Under the pieces are notes generated by a model that was not told the origin of the DNA, did not search any database, and saw only the letters and a list, made by a program, of their open reading frames with translations. Positions 1 to 14,400 of a stretch of DNA of 64,000 nucleotides are shown in pieces. How positions within the stretch are numbered: the first letter of the stretch is position 1; each line of letters opens with the position of its first letter. The position numbers were made by a program, and so were the translations under genes. Origin of the DNA: Cyclina sinensis (Eukaryota > Mollusca > Bivalvia > Venerida > Veneridae); contig JAAONU010000016.1 in assembly GCA_012932295.1 (NCBI GenBank), positions 43,927,241 to 43,991,240 of the forward strand, read 5' to 3'.

Positions 1-154
1 TGTAGATAACAGAACATAACAATAATAGATTAATATAACAGGATATGACAAAAGTGATAAGATATAAAATAAGACATGACGAAATGACCAGCTGTAAAAC
101 CTATATCTTCATCAAGGTAAAACATCAAATGAGTTGTTCTTGACAATTTCTGGG

Positions 155-822
155 CCAGTTAGACGGTCGGTCCCCAATCGGACATTTAATTTTAAATTTA
201 CTCGCTGTTATGATCGGTTGTCATGCGTGATTTTATTTCTGGTTTTCTGTGTAAACGGCCGTCGGTGATGGACAAGTGTTCAATCGGTTACCTGTCTCCG
301 ACTAGCCACCGATTGACCAATCACGAAATCAGACTGGTCACCGATCCAACGCGTCCGGCAACCGATCAACAGCCGATGAGTACTTATGAAAACCGATTGG
401 CCACTTACAAATTTCAACCCACCAATGACACGATGGCGGCAATCGATTGATCACAGATTGAATCCCTATTAACCACCGATCAAAACCGACAAAATCACAC
501 ATTTTGATTCTCATCTTTTTTCTGTCGGTGGTAAGTATTAGTTGATCGGTTTCTTATCGGTGGCCCATCGGTGATATCGGTTGTACACAGGTTGTCAATC
601 GGTTATTTGTAAAATATTTTCACCGATCGAGAATTTTAAACATGTTTAAAAATCCCAATCGGTAATTTTTCACCGATAAAACTTATCTTTCCCCAATAGC
701 AGTTGATAGGTGGAAAACAGGTGACCAATAGGTGATATCGGTGTTAAATACGTTGTCATCGGTTCACTCCATAATTTGGCTAAAAAAACTACCGATCAAA
801 CACCGATGGCTCTGTGTAACTG
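155..822. mobile_element. MITE-like element rich in ACCGAT/ATCGGT
   Basis: This stretch is packed with the hexamer ACCGAT and its complement ATCGGT, far beyond chance for AT-rich sequence. Its ends look like degenerate inverted repeats: CCAGTTAGACGGTCGGT on the left against CCAGTTACACAGAGCCATCG read from the right. The 75-codon ORF inside (223-450) resembles nothing I know and is probably incidental. No transposase is visible, so this would be a non-autonomous element. The class is unknown and no clear target duplication was found. Confidence 0.45.
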
Positions 823-941
823 GGGTTTTCAAGATCATTTTATGCACATAATTATTCATCAATTATTTTATTTTGAACACTTACACTGCAAACTTACACA
901 ACATTCATTTTATAGCATATACTGTCAGAATATGAACCTCT

Positions 942-2366
942 AACAAAAGGACCAGATGGTCCTGGGTCGCTCACCTGAAAAGAAACTACCACACAACTGG
1001 TGGAGTGGGGGAAGGGCACCTTAGGGATGTGGCAAATGGCAGACAGTTCAAATACCACATCAGATACCAAAAAGAATATTTTAAACCAAGAAAGAAGGTC
1101 AATAGTTCAAGGTAAACCTAAGTCAAATTGGAAGTCTGTATGCAAACTTTTACAAATAGTAAAAATTTCAAAGACATATCTTAAACAACAAGGAAGCAGG
1201 TCAGTAGGTCAAGGTCAGCCAAGATCAAAGTTGAAGTCTGCAAATTTATACAAATAGTTAAAATTTCATTGACGTAGCCTCAAAAAACAAGGAAATAGGT
1301 CAGTAGGTCACATAGAGGTCAAAGACAAAGGTGGATGGAGGTTAAGTATCTTCCTATTCCATCCTGGGTACCCTGGTGAGGGCCAAAATCTTCTAAAGCC
1401 CATCTAATTAACTGGGCAATGCTGAACCATATGTATCAAAACTCAAGGCCTTTCACTTTCTTTAAAACTTTTACCTATATAACTCAATGCAAAACCAAGT
1501 GACAACTGGGGTGGGGCCAATTTTAATCCAGGGGCCATGATTTGTATAAACTTGGTACAGGTCCACTAGACAATGGTACAAACAACATATCTAAATCCTA
1601 AACCTTATGCTTTCTGACAAGAAGATTTTTTTTTTCCCTATATAAGTCAATGTAAAATCAGTGACCCTTGGGCTTGGGCCAATTCTGACCCCACAGCCAT
1701 GATTTATGTAACTTTAGTAGAGGTCTACTAGATGATGCTATCAATAAAATATTGAAGCTCTAGGCTTTGTGGTATCAGATAAGAAGATTTTTTAAACTGT
1801 TTTTCGTATGTACATGTAACTCTATGTAAGATCAAGCGACCCCTGGGGCAGGGCCAATTTTGATCCAGAGGCCATGATTTGCATAAAATTAGTAGAGGTC
1901 TACAAGACTATCATACACATCAAACATCTTAACTCTAGGCCTTATGCTTCCTGACAAGAAGATTTTTTAAAGTTTTTCCTACATGTTTATAAGCCTATGT
2001 AAAATCAAGTGACCCCTGGAGTGGGGCCACCAATTCTGACCCCAGAGCCATGATTTATATATTTTGGGTAGAGGTCCAATATATGATGCTATTAACCAAA
2101 TATGTAAGCTCTAGGCCTTGATGTTTCAGACAAGAAGACATTTTAAGTTTTTCCTTTCAGTTGCCATGGCATCCAGAGTTCTAAATGGAATTCTATTTTT
2201 TATAAAACTTTGAAAGAAAACCATATAAGGATCATTTCTGTAAAGTTTAGTTGAAATTGACCCAGTGGTATAGGTGGAGAATGATGTTTAAAGTCAATTG
2301 TTGACGATGGACGGACAAATGACTAAACAGCATACTAAAAGCTACACCTGACCTTTGGTGAGCTAA
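942..2366 (+). mobile_element. GCTCACCTGAG-family element, complete copy
   Basis: It starts with a diverged form of the AACAAGAGGGCC...GGCCCT hairpin end followed by GCTCACCTGA. It ends with ACACCTGACCTTTGGTGAGCTAAAA, the family's other end. The interior is tandem degenerate monomers with phrases such as GGTAGAGGTC, GACAAGAAGATTTT and CCTATGTAAAATCAAGTGACC. No protein is encoded. The element ends 48 bp from PUS1 exon 4. Confidence 0.65.
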
Positions 2367-2413
2367 AAATTTCAAGATAGAAAATCTGGAATCTAATAGA
2401 TCTATAAACTTAT

Positions 2414-2482
2414 CTTCAGTGACAGCAAGTTGCCTGCAGCAGAGACACCTTTGTCTGTTCGTGCTGCCCTCTGGAATGACAT
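2414..2482 (-). CDS. PUS1: PUS1 exon 4 with catalytic motif; abnormal donor
   Basis: The acceptor GTATTTCAG is followed by MSFQRAARTDKGVSAAGNLL and SLK. Asp in RTDKG is the nucleophile of the TruA family. Directly after SLK the sequence is ATAAGT, the consensus donor GTAAGT with G changed to A at +1. Without splicing there, translation ends after ISL. The 3' boundary is therefore inferred. It could be a rare U2-type AT-AC intron, a sequencing error or an inactivating mutation. Confidence 0.8.
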
Positions 2483-5400
2483 CTGAAATACAATTTGTAG
2501 ACAAATAACGGTATTAAATCAAACAGACAATTTATGAATAAACACTATCTGATTTACTTACTGACCAATAGAAATTACTTCTGTTGTGTCTGATAATCAC
2601 AAGCATGTTTGGGTTGATGGCATCATTCTGCAAATTCATTAAATCTGTTTACATTAAACATTAACAATTTAGTACATGTATATTACTAGTGTGTGAGTAT
2701 TATCATTACCTTCTGGGGACAGTCATGATGATCTTGTGGAATAACACCTGCAGCTAACAGTGCCTTCAAAACTTCAGATTCTATAGATGGAAATCCTGGA
2801 TTCCTGTAATCAAAATTAATTTCTCCAAAGCTTACTTAACAAAAAGTAATATACAAAAAATCCTTCCATCTTGTCAAGATTAATTCTATTGCAGAAATTT
2901 TGCTACTGTGAAATCATTTAAATTCGCTGGGATGAAATTTCGCGCAAATGACAAAAAAGATACGTTCGGGCGGTCCTAATTTCGTGCATTTTCAATTTCA
3001 GATTCAATTTTGTTTATCAGCATAAAAAGCAGACGACAGCTGCATCACGCTGGATCATCACCGACATGTGTATACGTGTCAATTACCGCGGCCCGCTTTC
3101 GAATATACAAACTGACAGGTCCAACTGTTAATTGACGTTAATTGACACAGGTTAAGTGTGCACAGATTAAAAAATCGATACCGACAGGTCTTTTGTAACT
3201 GGTCCCTAATCTATTACGCATTGCCGCTAGCGAAAATTACCTTTATTCATTCATGTCCTATTTATGTGTTGTTACTTCTATTCGCTTTCATTCGTACATT
3301 CTCAAAGAATGAAATATGTTTCAATCGCGAAGAAAAGTTTGTTTCTCATTGAAAAAAAGAATACAATGTCTAGTATTCTTCAATGGCTGAAAAATGGCAA
3401 AGTTGCCACTCGTCCGCCGACGGTACCAGGTCTTCCTGACCCTGCATTAGCTGTAAATGTTAAGGAAGCAATAACTTTACAGTTTCATTTTAATTTTGCT
3501 AGATATTTAGAAATTGCCAAAACATCCGATTATTCAAGTTGGCTAAAAACGACAACTAATGGTCAAAAGTGAGTGGAAAAATATATGCAGGTATTTCAAT
3601 ATATGCAAGATCAAGATTCGGATAACGTAAATGTTTTATAAGTTTAATAAAAGCGCGGTCTGAAATTCGCGCATTGTTCCTAACGCGAAATACGCGAAAA
3701 TTCGTCCTACGCGAACAAAAATGATTTCACAGAATTTTTTTATCTATTGTTTATCAGCACGTACCAGATAAATAATTTTTTGATATTTGGTAGAACTTTT
3801 GAAATGATTATTTTGCAGTTTATTTCTAACTGATACATTCATTCAAATGTCTGAAATTCTTATACAAATGTTTTTAAAGAAACACAATAAAACAATGACA
3901 TAGGAGGAGCTACAAAGGCGGATGGAGTGCTGTGTGGATCTGAGGTCCAGGAGGGAGTACTGTATAGAATCTCTGAGGGGTTTAGCAGACCATGCGAGTG
4001 TGGTGCTCATGTGTGCCGGTCAGGCTCCAGGGTAATTTTTTAACTGGGTAGTGTCACCTGCCTATGGAGCATTGGTGTAAGGATGTCTGTCTTCACATTG
4101 GGCAACTGACAAAAAAAGTGACAGCTTTTTGTAAGCCTGGTATGAGCAATGGTGTAGCAAAGTGTTTTGGTTTATGTGACATTTGTCAGAAGAGTATTCC
4201 AAAGGGTGCTGAAAGTCACTGCCTTTTGTAGATGAACCATTTCACAGTGATGGATTGGAATTGATAGGTTCAGACTCATAACTATCCAAGGGAGACAATA
4301 TATGTATTTGTACAGTCGTGGACTATGCTAAGCCATATCAAGAGACCATAGCATTACAAAAAAAATGACACAGAGCAAGTAGTGGAAGTGAAGCTGGAGA
4401 CAAGGAAAATAGAGTCAACCATTTCATAGTGCAACTGCCTGATCATGATGAACAAAAGAAAGACAAAATATTACATTAATCTTGCCTATCTATATGGAAA
4501 TATATCAGGGATGTAAGTGAACATTCAAATGTTTGAAACGTTTGGACCTGAAGCTGAATGTCTAAATGTATTTCAGGCAACTGAATATTCAGAAAAAATT
4601 AACAGGAACATTTTGAATTTCTTTATCTATTTTATTTTCATAAGAAATGATATCATAAAGTGCTAAGAAGTGAGACAGGTGTCGTAAGCAGGTGAATTCA
4701 CATCTATTGTTGTTTTAACTTTTATTTTCACACTTTTGGCCAATAGACCGTTGTTTAATGTCGGTGGACTGTGTCACCTACAATGGGTTAGACTTGCAGG
4801 CACAAATCAGAGGCGTGGTCAGTTAAAAATCAGACCTGTCAATTACATGCTTGGGTTAATTATAGAAGAAGTGAGTCCGCTGTAGCAGACAATAAAATTT
4901 CTAGCAGACGATACATGTTGTAAATAAACAAGAAGATTTCTAGCAGACGATACATGTTGTAAACAAATAAATAATGGACTCACACAGTTTAACTGACATA
5001 CATGTTGTAAACAAATAAATAATCTGACATACATGTTGTAAACAAATAAATAATGGACTCACACATTTTAACTGACATACATGTTGTAAACAAATAAATA
5101 ATGGACTCACACATTTTAACTGACATACATGTTGTAAACAAATAAATAATGGACTCACACATTTTAACTGACATACATGATTAATCCAATTATTCTAAAG
5201 CATTTCTTTGAAATCTATAGTTTTTTTTTTTTCCTTTCAACAGTGTATGATTGTGTAGGATTTCTTTTATATGGTTTTTGTTTGCTTGAAGTTGATTCTC
5301 TATCAATGGTTTCATTCCAGTGTGAAACAGATAAATAAATCCTCATTAGATAGTTTTTCTGTCCAAAGACAATCCTTTTGTTGACATACTGTAGCAGAAA

Positions 5401-8400
5401 GTTATTAAAAGACTCTACATAATGTGTGTCCATACAACACTTGTAAGAAATCAGTTAATATTGATACTGCCTTTTCACTTTTAGTTTTAAGAATAAATTT
5501 TGAACATTCACAGTTTTTATTGGTTTCGTGTCCTGATTGCATTGGAAATGTTCCACCATATTCAAAATATTTTCTTTAGTGTACTAGCATCATTATTTTA
5601 ATTCTTCATTGAACAGAGAATGTTTTTTATAGCTGCTGCTTTATCTGCTCATTTCTCATGCCATATGTTATTTTGTGTTGTTTCCAAAAGCCTGTTATAA
5701 TTTTTCTGGCACTTTTAGCCAAACCTTTAGTCATGTCCCAGGTGTCTATAGCATTTCCTGTTGGAGATCTTTCTTCTGTCACATATTTTGCAATGTAATT
5801 GTTACTATCATGTGCATGTATTTCTACTGGACACATTTTGTTGTCAAAATATTCATACAGTTTTTCACTCCAATGAATTCATGCCTTTGTGATGGATCAT
5901 CATTTTGTGTAACAGTTGAAGTATTCTAAACTTTGTGGGTAGCATTTCCAATGCAAACAACATCACTAAATTTTGCATTTTTGCGCCAACAGTGTTTTGC
6001 ATCAGTAATTATATAAATACCAGAGATTGTATCATTTTTTATGGCAGATATTCTAGCTATTTTGTCTTGTAGTGCCTGGTTGTAAGACACTATGACAGCA
6101 GTTTCCAACACCTGAGAGTAAGATGAAGATAGGTCTGATAAGTACTGGCTACCAATTATGCCAAGCTCAGATGTCCCTAAACATTTTGTGAAATGATTGG
6201 GTAACATGCCACTGGTAAAACAGCCATAACAAATTTTCATGTTTGCTAGAAACTTTCCATTTTCTAAATGTGGAGATGATGTCCATGTTATTGTGTGGTC
6301 AGAGTTTTTGCACTGCATGTCAAGAGACAAACCTGTGTCCTGTAATAATCAATCTCTGAGGACAATGCAAAGAATGTGTTTGTACTTGAGAGATGTTTTT
6401 AAACATAAATTATTTCCTTTAAAATTTGATTTTTTTTACCTTTGACCTACTGATAACAAAATCAATAGGGGTCATTCACTCAATGTGTGCAACCATCATA
6501 TGAATTTTGAAGTCTCTATGACAAATGGTTGTCAGGTTACAGAGTGTAAATGATTCTAAACATTTAGGTCTCTGTAACCCATACCTTTGACATACTGATC
6601 TCAAAATGTATAAGGGTCATCCACTCAATGTGTGCAATCATGATATAAAGTTTGAAGTCTCAATAATAAACGATTGTCAAGTTACATGGTGGAAACAGTT
6701 TTCAATTTTAAGATCACTGTGACCTTGAACTTTGACCTACTGAGCTCAAAATCAATAGGGGTCATTCACTTAATGTGTGCAACCATTAAATGAATTTTGA
6801 AGTCTCTAAGACAAATGGTTATCAAGTAACAGAGTGTAAATGATTCTAAACATTTAGGTCTCTGTGACCCTGACCTTTGGCATACTGACCTCAAAATGTA
6901 TAGGGGTCATCACTCAATGTGGGCAATCATGATATAAAGTTTGAAGTCTCTATATCAAATGACTGTCAAGTTTCATGGTGGAAATGGTTTTTAATGTTAA
7001 GGTCTGTGTGACCTTGACCTTTAACCTACTGACCCCAAAATCAATAGTCATCCCCGTCTGTGGTCATTCACTCAATGTGTGGAAACATTATAATAATTAT
7101 GAATTTTGAAATCTATATGACAAATGGTTGTCAAGTTATAGAGTGTAAATTATTCTAAACATTTAGTTCACTGTGACCTTGACCTTTGACATACTGACCC
7201 AAAAATCAATAGGGGTCCTTCACTCAATGTGTGCAACCATTATATGAATTTTTAAAGTCTCTATGACAAATATTTGTCAGGTTACAGAGTGTAAATGATT
7301 CTAAACATTTAGGTCACTGTGACCCTGACCTTTGGCATACTGATCTCAAAATGTATAGGGGTCATCCACTCAATGTGTGCAATCATGATATAAAGTTTGA
7401 AGTCTCAATAATAAACGATTGTCAAGTTACATGGTGGAAACAGTTTTCAATTTTAAGATCACTGTGACCTTGAACTTTGACCTACTGAGCTCAAAATCAA
7501 TAGGGGTCATTCACTTAATGTGTGCAACCATTAAATGAATTTTGAAGTCTCTAAGACAAATGGTTATCAAGTAACAGAGTGTAAATGATTCTAAACATTT
7601 AGGTCTCTGTGACCCTGACCTTTGGCATACTGACCTCAAAATGTATAGGGGTCATCACTCAATGTGGGCAATCATGATATAAAGTTTGAAGTCTCTATAT
7701 CAAATGACTGTCAAGTTTCATGGTGGAAATGGTTTTTAATGTTAAGGTCTGTGTGACCTTGACCTTTAACCTACTGACCCCAAAATCAATAGTCATCCCC
7801 GTCTGTGGTCATTCACTCAATGTGTGGAAACATTATAATAATTATGAATTTTGAAATCTATATGACAAATGGTTGTCAAGTTATAGAGTGTAAATTATTC
7901 TAAACATTTAGTTCACTGTGACCTTGACCTTTGACATACTGACCCAAAAATCAATAGGGGTCCTTCACTCAATGTGTGCAACCATTATATGAATTTTTAA
8001 AGTCTCTATGACAAATATTTGTCAGGTTACAGAGTGTAAATGATTCTAAACATTTAGGTCACTGTGACCCTGACCTTTGGCATACTGATCTCAAAATGTA
8101 TAGGGGTCATCCAAACAATGTGTGAAATCATGATATAAAGTTTGAAGTCTCTATAACAAATGATTGTGAAGTTACATGGCAGAAATAGTTTCCAATGTTT
8201 AGGTCTATGTGACCTTGACCTTAGAGCTACTGACTCCAAAATCAATAGGGGTCATCCACTCAATCTGGGCAATAATCACTTGAAGGTAAAAGACTGTAGG
8301 TGAAAGAGTACTCAAGTTATTCCCTAGAAACCAAATTGCTAATGGATGGAGAGAAAGATGGATGGACGGACACCCTTGACCATAACATAATATGCCCCCA

Positions 8401-11400
8401 TCTGGATAAAATGTTCAAGATTGCAAAGACTGGGAATACTTTTTAGAAGAAGCTAATGAGTCCACAGATTTGAATACAAACTATGTACAGACAGAAAACA
8501 ATAAACACAAATTGTCATCAGCATCATGTACTGAAGGGAGGATCTGACAAGAAGATGCTTCATGTGGTAACCTTTGTCCACACTGCTTGAGCTTGCCTTG
8601 TGTGATAACTAACGTACAGGCTTGGTAAAGAAGCAGAAATCCAGCTCAACCAGTGTTTGGACAAGTTAGAAGTTTATGTCCAAATCCAAAGGAAGTTCCA
8701 TAAATGGGTCATTTCTGGTAGTCTTTTTATTGAATCTTACAGAAAAAAATTCAGATGTTAACTAGATATTAGTACTGAAACTAAGTTATTGAAAGAAATG
8801 TACAACAGCAAAAAACATAATATGATGATTTTTAGAAATAAAAATATAATACCTTATTCACAAACTAACTGATAAATGATCTATACTGTGTTCAATGGCA
8901 TAAACACAATCTTTTCAGTGCTTTCATTGCTTTCTGCATGCTGAGTTGGCAGCAATCTTGTATAAACATTGCCACATGGTTTTGTTTACAAATAGAGGTT
9001 CTTGTCAGTTATAGCGAGCTTCCAGGGAAATCTGAATTCAAATCGGCTGCTTGACAGGTTTTTTTTTTTCTAGAAAGTGACCCTTTAGATAAAATTGATT
9101 ACCACCTTTGCATTGAACAGGTCAGAAATGATGTAGTGTACATTTGTGTAAATTTTCTTCGGAAAGTTTTTTGTTTTTACACAATTTCTAAAAAAGTGTC
9201 CCTTATCTGCACTGTGTATAATTTTTTTTAAAAACCCACCCCAGTGCCATCTGGTGGTTTATATAGTCCAGCTACGCCTTAAAGACACTGTTATGTCCAT
9301 GTCAAAGAGAAGGTCCAGTCAGGGGTTAAACTTGGAGACAGAATGTTTGTGTCACAGAAAGAAACCAAATACACAAACATGTCAGTTATTGGCAATAACA
9401 CCAACTTTTATTGCCCTTTTTTTTTTTGGTTTGCATTATTCTCTCGCAGAATTCTCTAACAATTCACAAGTATATTACAGTAAATCATGCCAGCTTCAGT
9501 TTTTTATATACATTTAGAAGCATTTCCAACTTCCGCTTATCCGAAAGAGCATCAAGTGCAACCTATGCAATGTCACTTTGTCGTACTCTGAAACAATCAG
9601 TAACTTACGCGATCACCTTCATATACATCATCCTATTAGCTTTAGAAACCTTGACCTTGATTCAAGTGAATGGCTAAGGTTAATGCAAGGTGACTATATA
9701 CCAAATATCTAAGATATTGGTCCAAAAATAAAGGCTCTATAATGAAAAGTCGAAGACTACTTTTAGACTTGGTGTCCCCAGGGGCAGGGCCAAGATTTCA
9801 ACAAACTTGGCAGAGGTGTTCTTGGCCAAGTTACACATCAAATATCTTAACACTAGGACTTGTGGTTACTGACAAGAAGATTTTAAGTTTTTTTCTTATG
9901 CAAAATCAAGTGACCCCTGGGACAGGGTCAATATCGATCCCATAAGCATACATTGTTTTTCTGTACAATATTGGTAGAGGTCCTCTTTTCCTTATGTAAG
10001 CTTTTATTGAATCAAGTGACGTCTTGGGCAGAGCCATTAATGACCCCAGGGGCATGATTTGAACAATCTTTGTAGGGGAGCTCTAGGTGAACCTGTATGT
10101 TAAACATAAACTAGAGCTATCACTAAATGTGATTAATACCCCCAAAACACCACTACAGAACAGAGGAAGTTATCAATTTAGTTACAGAATACTTCATAAA
10201 AAAATTGAAAAAGAGTTACAGTTGTTGTTCTTGTACATTTCATTTCCTCTCATTGCACTTGACCATTGTATGAAGTTGCACTGAATTCCAAAAAAATAAT
10301 TTTCAAGTTATTCTCCAGACAAAGAAAACTAACAAAGGACAATAACTGTGCAAACAGTGAAGACAGAGTTATAGCTCTTGTACATTGCACATCCACTCAA
10401 TGTGCTTGACCACTGTATGAAAATGCATTGAATTCCAACCACGATTTTCCAAATTATATTCTGGAAAAGGAAATCAAAGGAAGGGCAATAACTCTGCAAA
10501 TAGTGAAGATGGAGTTATAGCTCTTATACAATGCATTTTATCTCATTGTGCTTGATCACTGTATGAAGTTGCACTGAATTCCAACAAGCAGTTTTCAAGT
10601 TATGCTCTAAATAAAGAAAACAAACTAAGGGTGATAACTCTGCAAATAGAGAAGATGGCGTTATGATTCTTGGACACTGCACTTCCTCTCATTGTGCTTG
10701 ACCATTGTATGACGTTGCACTGAATTCCAACCAATTGTTTTCAAGTTATCCTCCATACAAAGGAAAACCAACAAAGGGCAATAACTCTGCAAATAGTGAA
10801 CACAGAGTTCTGATTCTTGGACACAGTGCTTCCTCTCATTGTGCTTGACAATTGTATAAAGTTGCACAGAATTCCAACCAGTAGTTTTCAAGCTATGCTC
10901 CGAATAAAGAAAACCAATAAAGGGCAATAACTCTGCAAACAGAGAATTTGGAGTTATGATTCTTGAACAATGCACTTCCTCTCATTGTGCTTGACCATTG
11001 TATGAAGTTGCATTGAATTCCAACCAGTAGTTTTCAAATTTTGCTCCCTACAAAGGAAAAGCAACAAAGGGCAATAACTTTGAAAATAATGAAGATGGAG
11101 TTATGTTTCTTGGTAACTGCACTTCATCTCATTGTGCTTGACCATTGTATGTAGTTGCATTGAATTCCAATGAGTAGTTTTCAAGTTATGCTCTGGACAA
11201 AAAAAAATAATAATAAAGGGCAATTACTCTAAAAATAGTGAAGATGGAGTTATGATTCTTGGACACTGCACTTCTTCACATTGTGATTGACCACTGTTTG
11301 AAGTTGCAATGAATTCCAACCAGTAGTTTTCAAGTTATGCTCCATACAAAAAAAACAACAAAGGGCAATAACTCTGCAAATATGGGTGATGGAGTTATGA

Positions 11401-14400
11401 TTCTTAGACACTGCACTTTCTGCACTTTATTGTGCTTGATCACTGTATGAAGTTGCACTGAATTCCAACCAGTAGTTTTTAAGTTATGCTCTAAATACAA
11501 AGGAAAACAAACTAAGGGTGATAACTCTGCAAATAGAGAAGATGGCATTATAATTCTTGGACACTGCACTTCCTCTCATTGTGCTTGACCATTGTATGAA
11601 GTTGCACTGAATTCCAACCAGTAGTTTTCAAGTTATGCTCCGGACAACGAAAACCAATAAAGGACAATAACTCTGAAAATAGTGAAGATGGAGTTATGAT
11701 TCCTAGACACTGCACTTCCTCTCATTGTGATTGACCATTGTATGATGTTGCACTGAATTCAAACCAGTAGTTTTCAAATTTTGCTCCCTACAAAGGAAAA
11801 CCAACAAAGGGCAATAACTCTGAAAATAGTGAAGATTGAGTTATGTTTCTTGGACAATGCACTTTCTCTCATTGTGCTTGACCATTGTATGTAGTTGCAC
11901 TGAATTCCAACCAGTAGTTTTCAAGTTATGCTCTGGACAAAAAAAAACATTTAAGGGCAATTACTCTGAAAATAGTGAAGATGGAGTTATGATTCTTGGA
12001 CACTGCACTTCCTCTCATTGTGCTTGACCATTGTATGAAGTTGCAATGAATTCCAATAAGTAGTTTTCAAGTAATGCTCCGGACAAGGAAAACCAATAAA
12101 GGGCAATAACTCTGAAAATAGTGAAGACGGAGTTATGATTCCTAGACACTGCACTTCCTCTCATTGTGCTTGACCATTGTATGAAGTTGCATTGAATTCC
12201 AACCAGTAGTTTTCAAGTTAAGCTCCGGACAAGGTACAGCCCGATCGACCACCCGCCCGCCTGCCCGACCGACCAACCAACCAACCACCGGTTGACTTCT
12301 ATATACCCCCCAAACTTCGTTTTGTGGGTATAAATACCAAGGCATTGAAGTCTTAGACAAGAAGATTTTTGAAGTTTTCCCCATAGGGTTTCCTCTGAAA
12401 AATATGAAGATCTTGCCAACAAATTCGCCAACTGGTATAAACATTCCCCAGTTGGAGCCACCTGAGATCACCAGGAGACATAACACTGCTCAATTTTCAA
12501 ACCTATTTTCAAACTTACACAATAAAAATACTTTATCACTTAGAATTTAAGCTATCACAATGCACCATCAGGAGCACATGTATGTCATTATACTGACATA
12601 CAATCATTTCTTAGTGATTTTTTGCACTTTATATTTTACTTCCATTTTTTAGATTTACTTATCTATAGGTGGTTGTTCCAATAAATAAAATGTGAATGAT
12701 TCACTCATTACATAAACATTTTTATGGGTAAGTGGTTCTCTATGGAGAATTTTGGTCGGGCCTGTATTTTCCATTTGTGTAAGTTTCAAATTTTTTGGGC
12801 TTATAAAAACCTATTCTGGCTAGCAGATTTTGCCAAACCACTAGCTCAACTGTCCAGTGGTTTTCTGGCCCTAAGTTCTTAGTTTGTTAATAGTTTAAAA
12901 CTGTTTTGATTACTTAATTTAAACATTCACAGTAGGCAGACTGTAACATGTAGTATACTTAAAATCACAGACTGCAGCAAAGGATTAAAGAATCAGAAGG
13001 GTTTATCAATCCATAGGTATTATGGAACAAAATTGTCAATCTTTCAAAACATACCTGTTACAAGTTTTGTACATGTTTGCTATTCAGTAGTAAGTTTATT
13101 CTTGATAAAACTTCAGGTGCACATTCTTTATCAAGTTTTTAAAAGGTGTGAAAACAGCGGCAAAGCATTGCCTTCTCCATTATTAGAATAAAGATTAGCT
13201 GAAAAAAAAACTTTAAACCAATCTACAAACATGCCATTTTCAACTCAATACCTTCTCAAAATGTCACGTTAATTGATGAACAAGGCAAACTGCAATATTC
13301 AGCAGCCAATCATTCATAACATTCACTCCAACTATAACCTTCCTGTCATGAACAAAGTGTTTTTTTTCCTGATGTGATTTTAGAGATTTTTCTATCAAAT
13401 TTATTGCCAGTAACATTCACCAATCAAAGATTTTAGGAGCCATGTTCAGTTTTTGTCAGATCTGGTGCATTTGGCAAGCAACAGCGGAAACACTTTATCA
13501 TGTGGTCCCTGTGGCGTTGTCAATTTTGTCAAACAAACTTGGCAAAGGTCCACTAGACAATGCTACATACCAAATATCTTAGCCCTAGGCCTTGTGGTTT
13601 CAGACAATAAGATTTTCAAAGTTTTCCCTATATATGTGTATATGAAATCATGTGGCCCCTGGAGTGTGATCAATTTTGACCCTGGGGCCATGATTTGAAC
13701 AAATCTGGTAGCAGTGTACTAGACAATGCAACATACCAAATATCTTAGCCCACGTCTTTATGGTTTCAGGCAAAAAGATTTTTAAGTTTTCTTTATATAA
13801 GCCTATATAAAATCATGTGACCCCTTGGGCAGGGTAAATTTTGACCCTGCGGCCATGATTTGTAAAATTTAGTAGAAAACCACTAGGCAATGCTACATAC
13901 CAAATATCTCGGACCTAGGCCTTGCAGTTTCAGAGAAGAATATTTTGAAAGTTTTCGATTTTTAGATCTGTTTTTAGCACCTGTTGGCCAGATCTGCAAT
14001 GGCTGGAACCATTCAGTTCTATTTTGATAGAACTTCATACAAGGAACATTCCAGGCATGTTTTATTCAATTAGGCCTGCAGGTTTCAGAGAGGATGACCT
14101 TTATATGCTTAGGTGAGCTAACTATCTAAACTCTAAAGCATACAGTTTCAGACATGAAGATTTTTTAAAGTCTTTCCTACAATGTTTATAAGACTTTGTA
14201 AACTTAAAAGACTACCCAGGGCAACTCCATTTATAACCCCAGGGGCATGATTATAACAATCTATGTAAAATCAAGCGGCCCCGGGATATGGCCATTAATT
14301 ATCCTAGAGAAATAATTTGAATAATCATGGTAGAGGACCATGATGCTCTATGCTCTTACTTGTGGTTTCAGCCAAAAATATTTTTTATACATTCCCTATA

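Noticed and set aside
10661..12486. Several open frames of 80-114 codons
   Set aside because: They repeat the 140-bp monomer in translation (SLFAELLPFI..., LKTTGWNSVQLHT) and change with it.
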